The position numbers and the translations under genes are program-made. The notes under the pieces were generated by a model. The model had not been told where the DNA came from. It saw only the letters and a list, made by a program, of their open reading frames with translations, and did no database searches. A DNA stretch of 42,224 nucleotides, taken from NCBI GenBank assembly GCA_028709215.1, contig JAQVXI010000002.1, positions 142,880 to 185,103 on the forward strand, given 5' to 3'. Below, in pieces: positions 1-8,319 of the stretch (position 1 is the stretch's first letter; each line of letters starts with the position of its first letter). Source of the DNA: Bacteroidales bacterium (GTDB lineage: Bacteria > Bacteroidota > Bacteroidia > Bacteroidales > UBA1402).

Positions 1-1292
1 GCCGTGATCTCAGCCATTAGGGCGCAGGAAGAAACCGCATCTTTGTCGCGGACAAAATCCTCCGGCAGGAAGCCGTAACTTTCTTCTCCACCACCAATGT
101 ATTGCATTTTGCCTTCCATCTCACGCATGATGGCTGCAATCCATTTGAATCCGGTATAACAATCAAAGAGTGCTACACCGTTGCGATCGGCAATGACCTT
201 GATCAGTTCGGTCGTAACAATGGTTTTTACCACATACTCGTTGCCCTTCAATTTACCGGTTTCGCGCCAGCGCGTAATGAGGTAATAAATAAAGATCAGT
301 GCCGTTTGGTGTCCGTTCACTAAGATCCATTCACCACGATCGTTTTTGATGGCGATACCCAATCGATCCGCATCCGGATCGGAAGCCATCACAATATCCG
401 CATCCGTTTCCTTGGCTTTTGCCAGCGCCATGTTTAAGGCAGCAGGTTCTTCCGGATTGGGCGAATGAACCGTTGGGAAGTCACCGCTTATTACGTTCTG
501 TTCCGGAACCGGGATGATGTTGTTGAATCCAAAGGCGCGCAGGCATGCCGGTATGATATGAACACCCGTACCGTGGATGGGGGTGTACACGATTTTTAAC
601 GCACTTTGTTTTTGGATGGCACCGGGCGAGAGTGATATGGTTTTGAGTTTTTCAATAAACGCTTCATCCATTTCTTTTCCGATGATTTCGATCAATTCGG
701 GTTTGCCTTCAAATCGAATGTCGGACGTTTTGACTCGCCCAACTTCTGCAATGATGTTGTGGTCGTGTGGCGCGATGATTTGAGCACCGTCATCCCAATA
801 GGCCTTGTATCCGTTGTATTCTTTCGGATTGTGAGACGCTGTTAGAATAATCCCACTCTGGCATCCCAGGCTACGAATGGCAAAAGACATTTCCGGTGTC
901 GGGCGAAGATCTTCAAATAGATATACTTTGATGCCGTTTGCTGAGAAAATATCGGCGGATATTTCAGCAAAACGTCTGCTGTTGTTGCGACAATCGTGAC
1001 CAATGACAACGGAAATTTGGGGTAAATCGGCAAAGCAGGCGTTTAAATAATTGCTCAAACCCTGTGTTGCAGCACCTACCGTGTAGATGTTCATCCGATT
1101 GGTTCCTGCCCCCATGATTCCACGCAATCCACCGGTTCCAAATTCCAGGTCCCGATAAAAACCATCAATCAATTCCGTTTTATCTTCTTTATCTAACATC
1201 GCTTGCACGTCCTTTCGGGTTTGTGCATCATACGCATCGCTCAGCCATTCTTTGGCTCGGTCGGTAACGGTTTGAATCAATTGTTCGTCCAT
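1..1292 (-). CDS. Phosphoglucomutase/phosphomannomutase (alpha-D-phosphohexomutase), 3' end outside window
   Basis: This gene starts at an ATG at 1292 and runs off the left edge, so about the first 430 residues are visible; family members of this long type are usually near 580 residues. The enzyme interconverts hexose 1- and 6-phosphates through a phosphoserine in the cytoplasm. The active-site motif TASHNP is present with the serine at about residue 153, and the metal-binding loop DPDADRLGIA lies further on; a sugar-binding GEES motif also occurs near the visible end. It follows the C69 dipeptidase gene by 6 bases on the same strand, so it is probably the last seen gene of the panC-panD-M23-C69 operon. 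Whether glucose or mannose phosphate is preferred cannot be told from sequence. Its proximity to glycogen genes fits glucose 1-phosphate supply, which is inference. Confidence 0.93.
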   Translation of the reverse strand, partial: MDEQLIQTVTDRAKEWLSDAYDAQTRKDVQAMLDKEDKTELIDGFYRDLEFGTGGLRGIMGAGTNRMNIYTVGAATQGLSNYLNACFADLPQISVVIGHDCRNNSRRFAEISADIFSANGIKVYLFEDLRPTPEMSFAIRSLGCQSGIILTASHNPKEYNGYKAYWDDGAQIIAPHDHNIIAEVGRVKTSDIRFEGKPELIEIIGKEMDEAFIEKLKTISLSPGAIQKQSALKIVYTPIHGTGVHIIPACLRAFGFNNIIPVPEQNVISGDFPTVHSPNPEEPAALNMALAKAKETDADIVMASDPDADRLGIAIKNDRGEWILVNGHQTALIFIYYLITRWRETGKLKGNEYVVKTIVTTELIKVIADRNGVALFDCYTGFKWIAAIMREMEGKMQYIGGGEESYGFLPEDFVRDKDAVSSCALMAEIT

Positions 1293-1298
1293 GATGGA

Positions 1299-2960
1299 TT
1301 AGTTTTCGTGAATAGATTTTTTTATTTTCAATTTTGTTCCTGCATCCTCAACAATGCTACGATAATAGGTGTCGTCGTATCCGGGAAATTCCGGAGAAGC
1401 CGGTAGCCCATAGGGATTCCGCAAAAAGCGTCCGTTGGCTTCCTTTTTTACGTTGCCATCTAAATATTTGACCATCAGATATTCACCTAGTTTTTTCCAA
1501 CGGGCGGTGGATTGCTCGGCGCGGTCCATAGAAAAAGCTGTTAAACGGTCTGTTACGGTTGTAGGGTCTTTTTGATGCGCCTCTCTGGCTAGAATATCCA
1601 TGGCCAAGACATCCTTTACAAATTGTTCCTCAATGGCCGTTTGTATCGGACGAACGTCTTTGATCATTTGGTTGTATCGTTGGTAGGTCATGTTCGATAC
1701 CCAATTATAGATCCAAAAGGCAGAAGTCCAAGAAAAATTGAGCAAATCGCCATTGCCCACTTTGAAACACATCGGAATCTCGGTTATACCACAATACATG
1801 GGTACATATACCGATGTGTTGGCATCATCCACACCAAACCATAGAATTCCTCCGATGGGGTCGGGCAGCCAATTGCGCATTTGAGCCACAAAGCTAAAGC
1901 CGGTCTGTTGCGTAGCAATGGCACGTTCGTTTAAGTATTCAACCGAATCGACCGTAAAGGTCATTGGGCGCCAACGATAAGGGACTTTATAGGGGCCTGC
2001 TCCTGCATCCTGAGTCATATCCAATGGAGTATCCTCGTAATGGTCACGCATGAAATTTTTGAAATCCTGTGCAGATAGTTTTCGGTTGGGTTTGATAAAA
2101 AGTGGCATGGCATCCGGACTCTCGCCCAGAATGTAGGGCAAATACCGATCCATCGTTGGATCCGCTTTGCGGAAAAAACTCCATACCCGTGCCTCACAGG
2201 CGCGCAAGGCCATAAAATCCAGCGGGGCATAGGCATCGGCAAAACTAAAATCTTTGTTGATCCCGTCAAAATAACCCATCTGTCTGGCAAAGGTAATGAC
2301 ATCCGGAGCAAACAGGCAGTTCTCCGGGTCGTTGAGTGGGAACTGGCGAATCCGTGCTTGATTTGCATGAGCGGCGACGCAATCGTCCGGAATGCGAACG
2401 GCAACCCATACCGCTCCTTTGTAATCGGTACCTTTGCCGATCATTTCCATAATCCAGGCCTCGTTGGGATCGGCAATGCTAAAGGATTCCCCACTGCTGT
2501 AATAACCATAATCACGGACCAGTTCTGTCATGACCTTAATGGCTTCTCGTGCCGTTTTAGCCCGTTGTAACGCAATATAAATCAAACTTCCGTAATCCAT
2601 AATACCGGTACTGTCGACCAATTCGGGTCTACCTCCGAAAGTCGTTTCGGCAATGGTCAATTGGTGTTCGTTCATGTTGCCCACAACCGAATAGGTGTGT
2701 TTGACTTGTGAAATTTGTCCAAGATACTTGCCGGTATCCCATTCACGCACATCCAATACGCTTCCGGTAGGCCAGGTTTGAGCCGGCCAATGATACAACT
2801 CTCCGTACAAACTATGTGAATCCGCAGCATAGGTCAGTAGAACCGAACCATCCATGGTTGCATTTTTTCCTGCAATCAAATTGGTACAGGCAAACAACGG
2901 GCTTGTGTGAATCCCCAAAAATAAGCTCAATAAAAGTGTAAGTCCTTTTCTGTATACCAT
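1299..2960 (-). CDS. Peptidase family C69 dipeptidase (secreted)
   Basis: This is a 553-residue dipeptidase of the C69 (PepD-like, Ntn-hydrolase) family, expected to cleave dipeptides outside the cytoplasmic membrane. A hydrophobic signal sequence (about residues 6-24) ends in LFA and is followed by Cys25, which opens the family motif CTNLIAGKNATMDGS; in this family the nucleophile is an N-terminal Cys released by processing. I chose the ATG at 2960 over a TTG at 2978, because the TTG leaves almost no gap to the upstream M23 stop at 2979 and adds residues ahead of the signal. It lies between the M23 peptidase and the phosphohexomutase genes on the same strand, which suggests co-transcription. 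The LFAC sequence is also a weak lipobox; lipidation would block the nucleophile, so signal peptidase I cleavage is the better guess. Confidence 0.9.
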   Translation of the reverse strand: MVYRKGLTLLLSLFLGIHTSPLFACTNLIAGKNATMDGSVLLTYAADSHSLYGELYHWPAQTWPTGSVLDVREWDTGKYLGQISQVKHTYSVVGNMNEHQLTIAETTFGGRPELVDSTGIMDYGSLIYIALQRAKTAREAIKVMTELVRDYGYYSSGESFSIADPNEAWIMEMIGKGTDYKGAVWVAVRIPDDCVAAHANQARIRQFPLNDPENCLFAPDVITFARQMGYFDGINKDFSFADAYAPLDFMALRACEARVWSFFRKADPTMDRYLPYILGESPDAMPLFIKPNRKLSAQDFKNFMRDHYEDTPLDMTQDAGAGPYKVPYRWRPMTFTVDSVEYLNERAIATQQTGFSFVAQMRNWLPDPIGGILWFGVDDANTSVYVPMYCGITEIPMCFKVGNGDLLNFSWTSAFWIYNWVSNMTYQRYNQMIKDVRPIQTAIEEQFVKDVLAMDILAREAHQKDPTTVTDRLTAFSMDRAEQSTARWKKLGEYLMVKYLDGNVKKEANGRFLRNPYGLPASPEFPGYDDTYYRSIVEDAGTKLKIKKSIHEN

Positions 2961-2978
2961 TCTAAATTTTTCAATCAA

Positions 2979-4685
2979 TTAATAATAAAAGGAATGCGAC
3001 CAGTTGCTTCGATTTCCACAGCGATCTGTCACCTCCAATTGCATTTCATGCACCTTGTTGCGTTCCAATCGGTTGGGATCAAAACGATACGTCAGGCGTG
3101 ATAAAGAGGCGTTTGGTTCCATTAAAACCCATTGGCCGTCTATGGTGGCTCTCCAAGAACGGATGCCGGATTCTTTATCCGAAATGTTTATGCGAAATAA
3201 ACGATTTTTTACCGCATTTTCAATAGCTATCGGAGATATTGTGGGAGGATTTGTGTCCAAAGCAACGGCAAAACGTCCCAATCGATTGCTTTCGGCTGTA
3301 ATCCATCCCGCCTGATACGATCCTCCAACGTAGTTTGGTTTGCTTTTGCCCGTTGAATATACCATATAATATTGGGCTTTGTTGGGGTGATGATCCTGTT
3401 TCAGTTGGATGCTGATGCGCATTGCCCGGTGCAAGGGGGTGTTAAAGTGGTGTAGATCATGCCATTCGGATAGGTATTCCGGGTCCGATGCTTCTTTTGA
3501 ATAGATAAACCGCAGGTCGTTGTAAAACGATCCGCTGGGGATGTATAGTTGAATGCCCTCTGCACCAAAACGATTGGGGCGATCGTACGCCATGGGCAAC
3601 CCAGCGATTTCTACGGCGGGTATGGGCATTTTTTTTCCGGTGATTTCAAAATCCAATCGGCTTTGATTGCCGTGGCGGTCTCGTAGTATGTAGTAAAATG
3701 CGTGGGTGCCTTCTTCCTCTATCCAAAATTGACCGGATTGTAGCGTTCGATCGGTCACAGGGGACCGGTTGCCCGGTTCAATAAATGATTTCATGTACAT
3801 GGAACGGTTTTCAACCCAATCCGGATAATCTTTCATCGCATTGATGTACCGGGTTTCGTCAAACGAGAAGCTGTCCAATTGATGGCGGTAGATGCACGTC
3901 GAGTCGCGGTATAACTCAACGGTTTGAACACCATAGATGTTGTGGGTCCCGTCCATGGCGTCATAGGCTTTGATGCCGAGCCCCAGCAGTCCCCAGGCTT
4001 GCGGCGGGTTGCCTTGGATGCGCCAATGTCCGTTGCCTACGCGGACGACCGAGTGGCTGCTTTGCTTTTTTGAACCACGGATTGTGCCCTTACCCTCAAA
4101 GGCATACAGGCGTAAGCCACGGATGTTGGGCGGTTGTTGGTCTTTGATTTGGTTCCGGAACCAGATCAATGGATCGATTGGGATTTGATTCGGGCTACTG
4201 CGTATTTCAAAATGCAAATGTGGACCACCGGAGCTTCCGGAGTTGCCACTGGTGGCGATGCGTTCTCCTCGTTTGACCGGAAAAAGACCGGAAACGAGCA
4301 TTGTATCCAAGTCAAATTGTTCCCGTCTGTACTGTTGATCCTGCACCCATTGATCCACAGAAGGACTGAATCGATCCAAATGTCCGTAGACCGTGGTATA
4401 GCCTTCGGGGTGATCCAGGTACAGCGCCAATCCAAAGCCGCCTGCTCCCACACGTATGCGGGAAATCCATCCATCTGCCGGGGCATAGATGGGTTTTCCG
4501 ATACTTCCCCCGGTTTTAAAGTCGATACCCGAATGGAAGTGATTGCTTCGAAATTCACCAAAGTTACCACTCAAAAGGGGTGGGATGCGCATGGGGAGAT
4601 CAAAGGATGCAGCAATCGTGTTCGCTGCAAACGAAAAAAATAGAATGAGGTAAGCGATGCGATGTACAATCCGTTTTTTTGTCAT
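2979..4685 (-). CDS. M23 family metallopeptidase (LytM-type peptidoglycan hydrolase)
   Basis: This 568-residue exported protein has a signal peptide (about residues 8-26), an M23 zinc peptidase domain at about 40-165, and a long C-terminal part of about 400 residues that looks beta-rich and has no assignment from me. The catalytic zinc ligands are visible: HSGID (His51, Asp55) and HLHFE (His156, His158), with a further GHLD His102. M23 enzymes cut peptide cross-links of peptidoglycan; the full set of ligands suggests it is active rather than an EnvC-like regulator. The domain is split by an insertion around residues 105-140 between GHLD and the final strand. It sits 44 bases after panD and directly before the C69 dipeptidase, so the two peptidases may be co-expressed. 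Confidence 0.93.
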   Translation of the reverse strand: MTKKRIVHRIAYLILFFSFAANTIAASFDLPMRIPPLLSGNFGEFRSNHFHSGIDFKTGGSIGKPIYAPADGWISRIRVGAGGFGLALYLDHPEGYTTVYGHLDRFSPSVDQWVQDQQYRREQFDLDTMLVSGLFPVKRGERIATSGNSGSSGGPHLHFEIRSSPNQIPIDPLIWFRNQIKDQQPPNIRGLRLYAFEGKGTIRGSKKQSSHSVVRVGNGHWRIQGNPPQAWGLLGLGIKAYDAMDGTHNIYGVQTVELYRDSTCIYRHQLDSFSFDETRYINAMKDYPDWVENRSMYMKSFIEPGNRSPVTDRTLQSGQFWIEEEGTHAFYYILRDRHGNQSRLDFEITGKKMPIPAVEIAGLPMAYDRPNRFGAEGIQLYIPSGSFYNDLRFIYSKEASDPEYLSEWHDLHHFNTPLHRAMRISIQLKQDHHPNKAQYYMVYSTGKSKPNYVGGSYQAGWITAESNRLGRFAVALDTNPPTISPIAIENAVKNRLFRINISDKESGIRSWRATIDGQWVLMEPNASLSRLTYRFDPNRLERNKVHEMQLEVTDRCGNRSNWSHSFYY

Positions 4686-4729
4686 AACACTACGTCGTGT
4701 CTGCCCGGATGTGCTGGCATCAAGGCAGG

Positions 4730-5080
4730 CTATATGAGTTTGTTTGTTGCCGTATCCGGGAAAACAATGGCGGGTTGGAACGTCTTTGCCTCTTCAAAAT
4801 CCATGAGGGCATAAGACATTATGATGACAACATCTCCTTTGTGCACTTTGCGTGCAGCAGCTCCGTTGAGGCAAATAGTGCCCGTGCCACGTTCGCCTTT
4901 AATGACATAGGTCTCAAATCGTTCACCGTTGTTGTTGTTGACTACCTGCACTTTTTCGTTGGCGATCAGGTTGGCTGCATCCATCAGATCTTCATCAATG
5001 GTTATGCTGCCCATGTAGTCCAGATTGGCTTCCGTCACATGAGCCCGGTGTATCTTGGATTTGACTACTTCAATTTGCAT
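4730..5080 (-). CDS. panD: Aspartate 1-decarboxylase
   Basis: PanD decarboxylates L-aspartate to beta-alanine for pantothenate and coenzyme A synthesis. The protein is about 116 residues, the normal length. It is made as a proenzyme that cleaves itself before a serine that becomes the pyruvoyl cofactor; the cleavage site YMGS is present with Gly24-Ser25, at the same position as in E. coli. I start it at the ATG at 5080 ([13 protein letters not shown]) because the upstream TTG adds seven unconserved residues. This start overlaps the end of panC by 11 bases, so the two are translationally coupled in one operon, which matches their use of the same end product, pantoate plus beta-alanine. Confidence 0.97.
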   Translation of the reverse strand: MQIEVVKSKIHRAHVTEANLDYMGSITIDEDLMDAANLIANEKVQVVNNNNGERFETYVIKGERGTGTICLNGAAARKVHKGDVVIIMSYALMDFEEAKTFQPAIVFPDTATNKLI

Positions 5081-5921
5081 GTTTGTATTCAATGTTGTCA
5101 ATTAACCTTACTTTACCGCAAAAAACAGCCACGCAACCAACAATGTATTCGGAGGCGTCCCAGCTTTCTATCGGCTGAAGGGTTTTTCCATCCACAATCT
5201 CAAAATAGTCCAGGCGAAAAACCGGTACCTTGCCCAGTTCGTCTGTGATCCATTGTATTGTTTCCTGAATCGTTTTGTTCCCGACAAAGGTACGACTTTT
5301 GAACAAAAGAGCGGCTATTTGATTGGCTTTTTCTCGCTCTTCCGGGCTAAGTCGCCTGTTGCGGCTACTCATGGCAAGACCGTCTGCTTCACGAACGATG
5401 GGACATGCGACGATTTCTATGCTCGATGCCTGTTGTCGTACCAATTCCCGAATGATGGCCAGCTGTTGAAAATCTTTTTCGCCAAAGTATGCTCTATTGG
5501 GTTGAACCGAATCAAACAGCTTGCTGACGATTTGAGCAACTCCATTGAAGTGACCGGGACGAGCATTTCCCTCCATGACCGTAGCGAGCGATCCGAAGTC
5601 AAACACACGGGTGTCCGGACTTGGGTACATTTCTTCGACGCTGGGCATGAAAACGAGGTCGCAACCGGCTTTTTCAAGCAGGGCGCAGTCTTTTTCCGGC
5701 GTTCTGGGATAATTGGTCAAGTCGTTTGGGTCGTTAAACTGGGTCGGGTTGACAAAAATGCTCACGACGCACAAGTTGTTTTCGTGGGCGCATCGCGTGA
5801 CCAGTTGGATGTGCCCTTCGTGTAATGCCCCCATTGTAGGCACAAAGCCGACTTCGGCATGGGTTTTTCCGTATGCGGCAAGCGCGTTGCGCAATTCGGC
5901 GGTTGTATGTATGATCTGCAT
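5070..5921 (-). CDS. panC: Pantothenate synthetase (pantoate-beta-alanine ligase)
   Basis: PanC condenses pantoate and beta-alanine with ATP to form pantothenate in the cytoplasm. At 283 residues it has normal length. The N-terminal [10 protein letters not shown] (about residues 28-37) carries the nucleotide-binding HIGH-like motif, and the ATP-binding [10 protein letters not shown] and the SSRN segment (MSSRNRRLS) are typical. It starts with ATG at 5921 and overlaps panD. It is probably the first gene of the minus-strand operon continuing through panD, M23, C69 and the phosphohexomutase, and it is divergent from the glycogen synthase-like gene. No clean promoter box is seen on the minus strand between 5922 and 5990; a TTTG and a T-rich stretch are present but the spacing is poor. 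Confidence 0.97.
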   Translation of the reverse strand: MQIIHTTAELRNALAAYGKTHAEVGFVPTMGALHEGHIQLVTRCAHENNLCVVSIFVNPTQFNDPNDLTNYPRTPEKDCALLEKAGCDLVFMPSVEEMYPSPDTRVFDFGSLATVMEGNARPGHFNGVAQIVSKLFDSVQPNRAYFGEKDFQQLAIIRELVRQQASSIEIVACPIVREADGLAMSSRNRRLSPEEREKANQIAALLFKSRTFVGNKTIQETIQWITDELGKVPVFRLDYFEIVDGKTLQPIESWDASEYIVGCVAVFCGKVRLIDNIEYKHAN

Positions 5922-5993
5922 CTAAACAGGCTGCTTATTGGGGTTGCAAAAAAAGTAAATATTTGTCAAACTACGAAACTATTCGTGAAATAC

Positions 5994-6026
5994 TTGGCTG
6001 AGGCCGCGATTTTTTTTGTATATTTG
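5994..6026 (+). promoter_or_regulatory. Bacteroidota-type promoter for the GT5-like gene
   Basis: TATATTTG at 6019-6026 matches the -7 element TANNTTTG, and a TTGG at 5994-5997 lies about 21 bases upstream as a partial -33 element. The predicted transcript starts near 6030, about 33 bases before the ATG at 6063. Confidence 0.7.
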
Positions 6027-6062
6027 CATCTAATTTTACGCATCTTACGCTCATTCAAGAAC

Positions 6063-6866
6063 ATGACCAAGGTATTATTTATCAGCCAAGAGATTTTTCC
6101 ATATTTACCAGAATCAGAAATTTCCACGATTTGTCGGGAATTGCCTCAGGGGATTCAGGAAAGAGGCAAGGAAATCCGAACATTTATGCCCAAATATGGC
6201 ACAATCAACGAACGCCGCAACCAATTGCACGAGGTGATTCGACTATCGGGGATGAATTTAATCATCGATGACAACGATTATCCGTTGATTATTAAAGTAG
6301 CCTCTATTCAGGCTGCCCGTATGCAGGTTTATTTTATTGACAACGATGAATTCTTTCACAAGCGATCCATTTTGGCTGATGACGATGGTGTGGAGTATTC
6401 GGACAACGACGATCGTTGCATCTTCTTTGCCCGCGGAGTGATTGAAACGGTTCGCAAACTTAGATGGGTCCCGGATGTGGTGCATTGCCATGGATGGATT
6501 TCAGCCCTTGCGCCGCTCTATATAAAACGTGCATTTGCCGATGATCCTTGTTTCCGCAATACGAAGGTCGTATTTTCGTTGTACAACAATCCGTATAAAC
6601 AGTCGTTTGACGTTTCGTTCAAACGGAAACTTGTATTGGATGGTGTCACGGACGAAGATTTGACAAAAATACCGGATGAAACCGATTTTTTGGCCTTGCA
6701 AAAACTGGCGATAGCCTACTCAGATGGTGTCATCCAGGCAAGTCCGGAAGTGGACCCGACGCTGATTGAAGCCATCGAGGCAAAGGGGCTTCCTTTTTTA
6801 TCGCATCAGGAGCCGGATCTGTACATTGATGCTTGTAACGAATTCTACGATCAAATCATTGGTTAA
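6063..6866 (+). CDS. GT5-like glycogen/starch synthase, catalytic N-terminal half only
   Basis: This 267-residue protein resembles the first Rossmann domain of bacterial glycogen synthase (GT5). Supporting segments are KVLFISQEIFPY at the start, RTFMPKYG, and DVVHCHGWISALAP around residues 140-155. Full GlgA is about 480 residues; this protein lacks the whole second domain with the EX7E motif, and the KxGGL ADP-glucose loop is replaced by PESEIS. Such short forms are commonly annotated as glycogen synthase in Bacteroidales and sit beside panC there. Because of these losses I doubt it polymerises glucose alone; a regulatory or partner role with the GT4 enzyme at 9656-10924 is inference. Start: ATG at 6063, just after a good promoter; longer upstream reading would run into panC. 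The DUF4270 gene follows after 4 bases. Confidence 0.85.
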   Translation: MTKVLFISQEIFPYLPESEISTICRELPQGIQERGKEIRTFMPKYGTINERRNQLHEVIRLSGMNLIIDDNDYPLIIKVASIQAARMQVYFIDNDEFFHKRSILADDDGVEYSDNDDRCIFFARGVIETVRKLRWVPDVVHCHGWISALAPLYIKRAFADDPCFRNTKVVFSLYNNPYKQSFDVSFKRKLVLDGVTDEDLTKIPDETDFLALQKLAIAYSDGVIQASPEVDPTLIEAIEAKGLPFLSHQEPDLYIDACNEFYDQIIG

Positions 6867-6870
6867 ATAG

Positions 6871-8259
6871 ATGAGAAAACTACTTTCCTCGTTTTTTGGA
6901 GGCTTATTGGTGATGACAAGCCTGCTGTCGTGTGACGAAAATAACGTTGTGGGTGGCAGCATCCAGCCGGGTCAGGATCGCATAACGATGTACTACGATA
7001 CCGTACACGTTGTTTCTGAAACGGTGTTGGTGGACTCCATTTTTTCACGAAGCTCAACCGCCTATTTGGGGGAATGGACAGATCCGTTTTTTGGTACCAC
7101 AAAAGCGGATTTCATGGCGCAACTCTATTGCCCTTGGGAATTTAGTTTTCCGGATGACGTCGTAAAGATCGATTCTTCCTTTTTGTATCTTTATTACGAG
7201 AACTGGTTTGGAGATTCCGCCGCATTAATGCATGTGAATGTGTATGAATTACAAACCCCGTTGGATTCAAAAGCCGCCTATTTTTCGAATATGTTGCCGG
7301 ATAATTACCTGGGTAGCCAGAAGAAATTGTTGGGTAGTAGTGTATATACTGCAACCGACATGTATGCGACGGATTCCGTTAAAAATTTGAGTACGTATTA
7401 CACCGTCGTGCGTGTGCCCATCACGACAAGTCTTGGAGAACGGTTTTTGAATGATTTTACGGAAACGCCCGGTCATTTTTCGTCTCCTGCTAAATTTAAG
7501 GAGTATTTTAACGGTATTTATGTTACCACCGATTATGGTAACGGTTCCATCTTGAATCTTACGGATTGTGAATTGGAATTGTGTTACGGAACGTATTTGT
7601 ATAGTGAAAACAGTGGCGGACTGAGGGATTCGTTTGTTGTTGGTGCGTCTTATTTTCCAATTACGCAGGAAGTTCGACAGATCAACCGGTACGAACACAC
7701 CGACTTATCTGCCTATTTGAATCCGAATGATGCGCAGGATTCTTTAAACTACATTTTTTCTCCGGCAGGATTGTACACCAACGTGCAGATTCCTCAGAGA
7801 ACGTTTGAAACCCTCACGGGAAAGACGGTGAACAGTGTGAAACTAAAGGTTTTGGCTACACAGTTGGATGAGTCTGAGTTTGGCATGGCTCCACCGGAAA
7901 ATATGCTGTTGATTCGTGCGGATCAAATGCAGGATTTTTTCACACGCTTTGAATTGCAGGATGGTTTGAATTCTTTCTTGGCAACGTATTCGAGTTCAAC
8001 AGAGAGTTACACGTTTGATTTGAGCTATTATGCACAAAAGATGCTGCGTTCGTTGGAGGACTCGACCAGTGTCTCCGGTTTTACTCCGTTTTATACGATG
8101 GTCATGGTACCGGTAAATGTGGTGCTCAACGATGACGAAACAAAAATGCGTTTGGAGCAATTGTTGACACCTTCTGCGGTGAAGGTTCGCAATTACAAGC
8201 ATCCAACACAACCCATGAAATTGGAAATGGTCTTCTCGACCGGAAAGGCGAGCAACTAA
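6871..8259 (+). CDS. DUF4270 family lipoprotein
   Basis: This 462-residue protein begins with a lipoprotein signal peptide ending SLLSC, with the lipidated Cys at residue 21 followed by DEN, so it is likely attached to the outer membrane. The rest (TDPFFGTTKADFMAQ near residues 70-85, then beta-rich segments) matches the DUF4270 family, which is restricted to Bacteroidota and has no established function. It begins 4 bases after the GT5-like gene and ends just before a strong terminator, so the two form a two-gene unit. The same pairing beside panC is seen in other Bacteroidales as I recall, which hints at a shared process but does not reveal it. Confidence 0.87.
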   Translation: MRKLLSSFFGGLLVMTSLLSCDENNVVGGSIQPGQDRITMYYDTVHVVSETVLVDSIFSRSSTAYLGEWTDPFFGTTKADFMAQLYCPWEFSFPDDVVKIDSSFLYLYYENWFGDSAALMHVNVYELQTPLDSKAAYFSNMLPDNYLGSQKKLLGSSVYTATDMYATDSVKNLSTYYTVVRVPITTSLGERFLNDFTETPGHFSSPAKFKEYFNGIYVTTDYGNGSILNLTDCELELCYGTYLYSENSGGLRDSFVVGASYFPITQEVRQINRYEHTDLSAYLNPNDAQDSLNYIFSPAGLYTNVQIPQRTFETLTGKTVNSVKLKVLATQLDESEFGMAPPENMLLIRADQMQDFFTRFELQDGLNSFLATYSSSTESYTFDLSYYAQKMLRSLEDSTSVSGFTPFYTMVMVPVNVVLNDDETKMRLEQLLTPSAVKVRNYKHPTQPMKLEMVFSTGKASN

Positions 8260-8276
8260 ATTCGGAAACATATCAT

Positions 8277-8314
8277 AAAAAAGGCTGTCTCAAACGTTTG
8301 GGACAGCCTTTTTT
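8277..8314. terminator. Bidirectional rho-independent terminator
   Basis: An inverted repeat at 8283-8308 (arms GGCTGTCTCAAA and TTTGGGACAGCC, with one T-G wobble) is flanked by an A-run at 8277-8282 and a T-run at 8309-8314, so it can terminate transcription on both strands. It lies between the convergent DUF4270 and GH57 genes, exactly where such an element is expected. Confidence 0.93.
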
Positions 8315-8319
8315 AAGCG

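Noticed and set aside
4134-4643. 169-codon open frame on the plus strand
   Set aside because: It is antisense to the M23 domain, whose zinc motifs are clear on the minus strand; no family features.
5253-5825. 190-codon open frame on the plus strand
   Set aside because: Antisense to panC, which is unambiguous on the minus strand.
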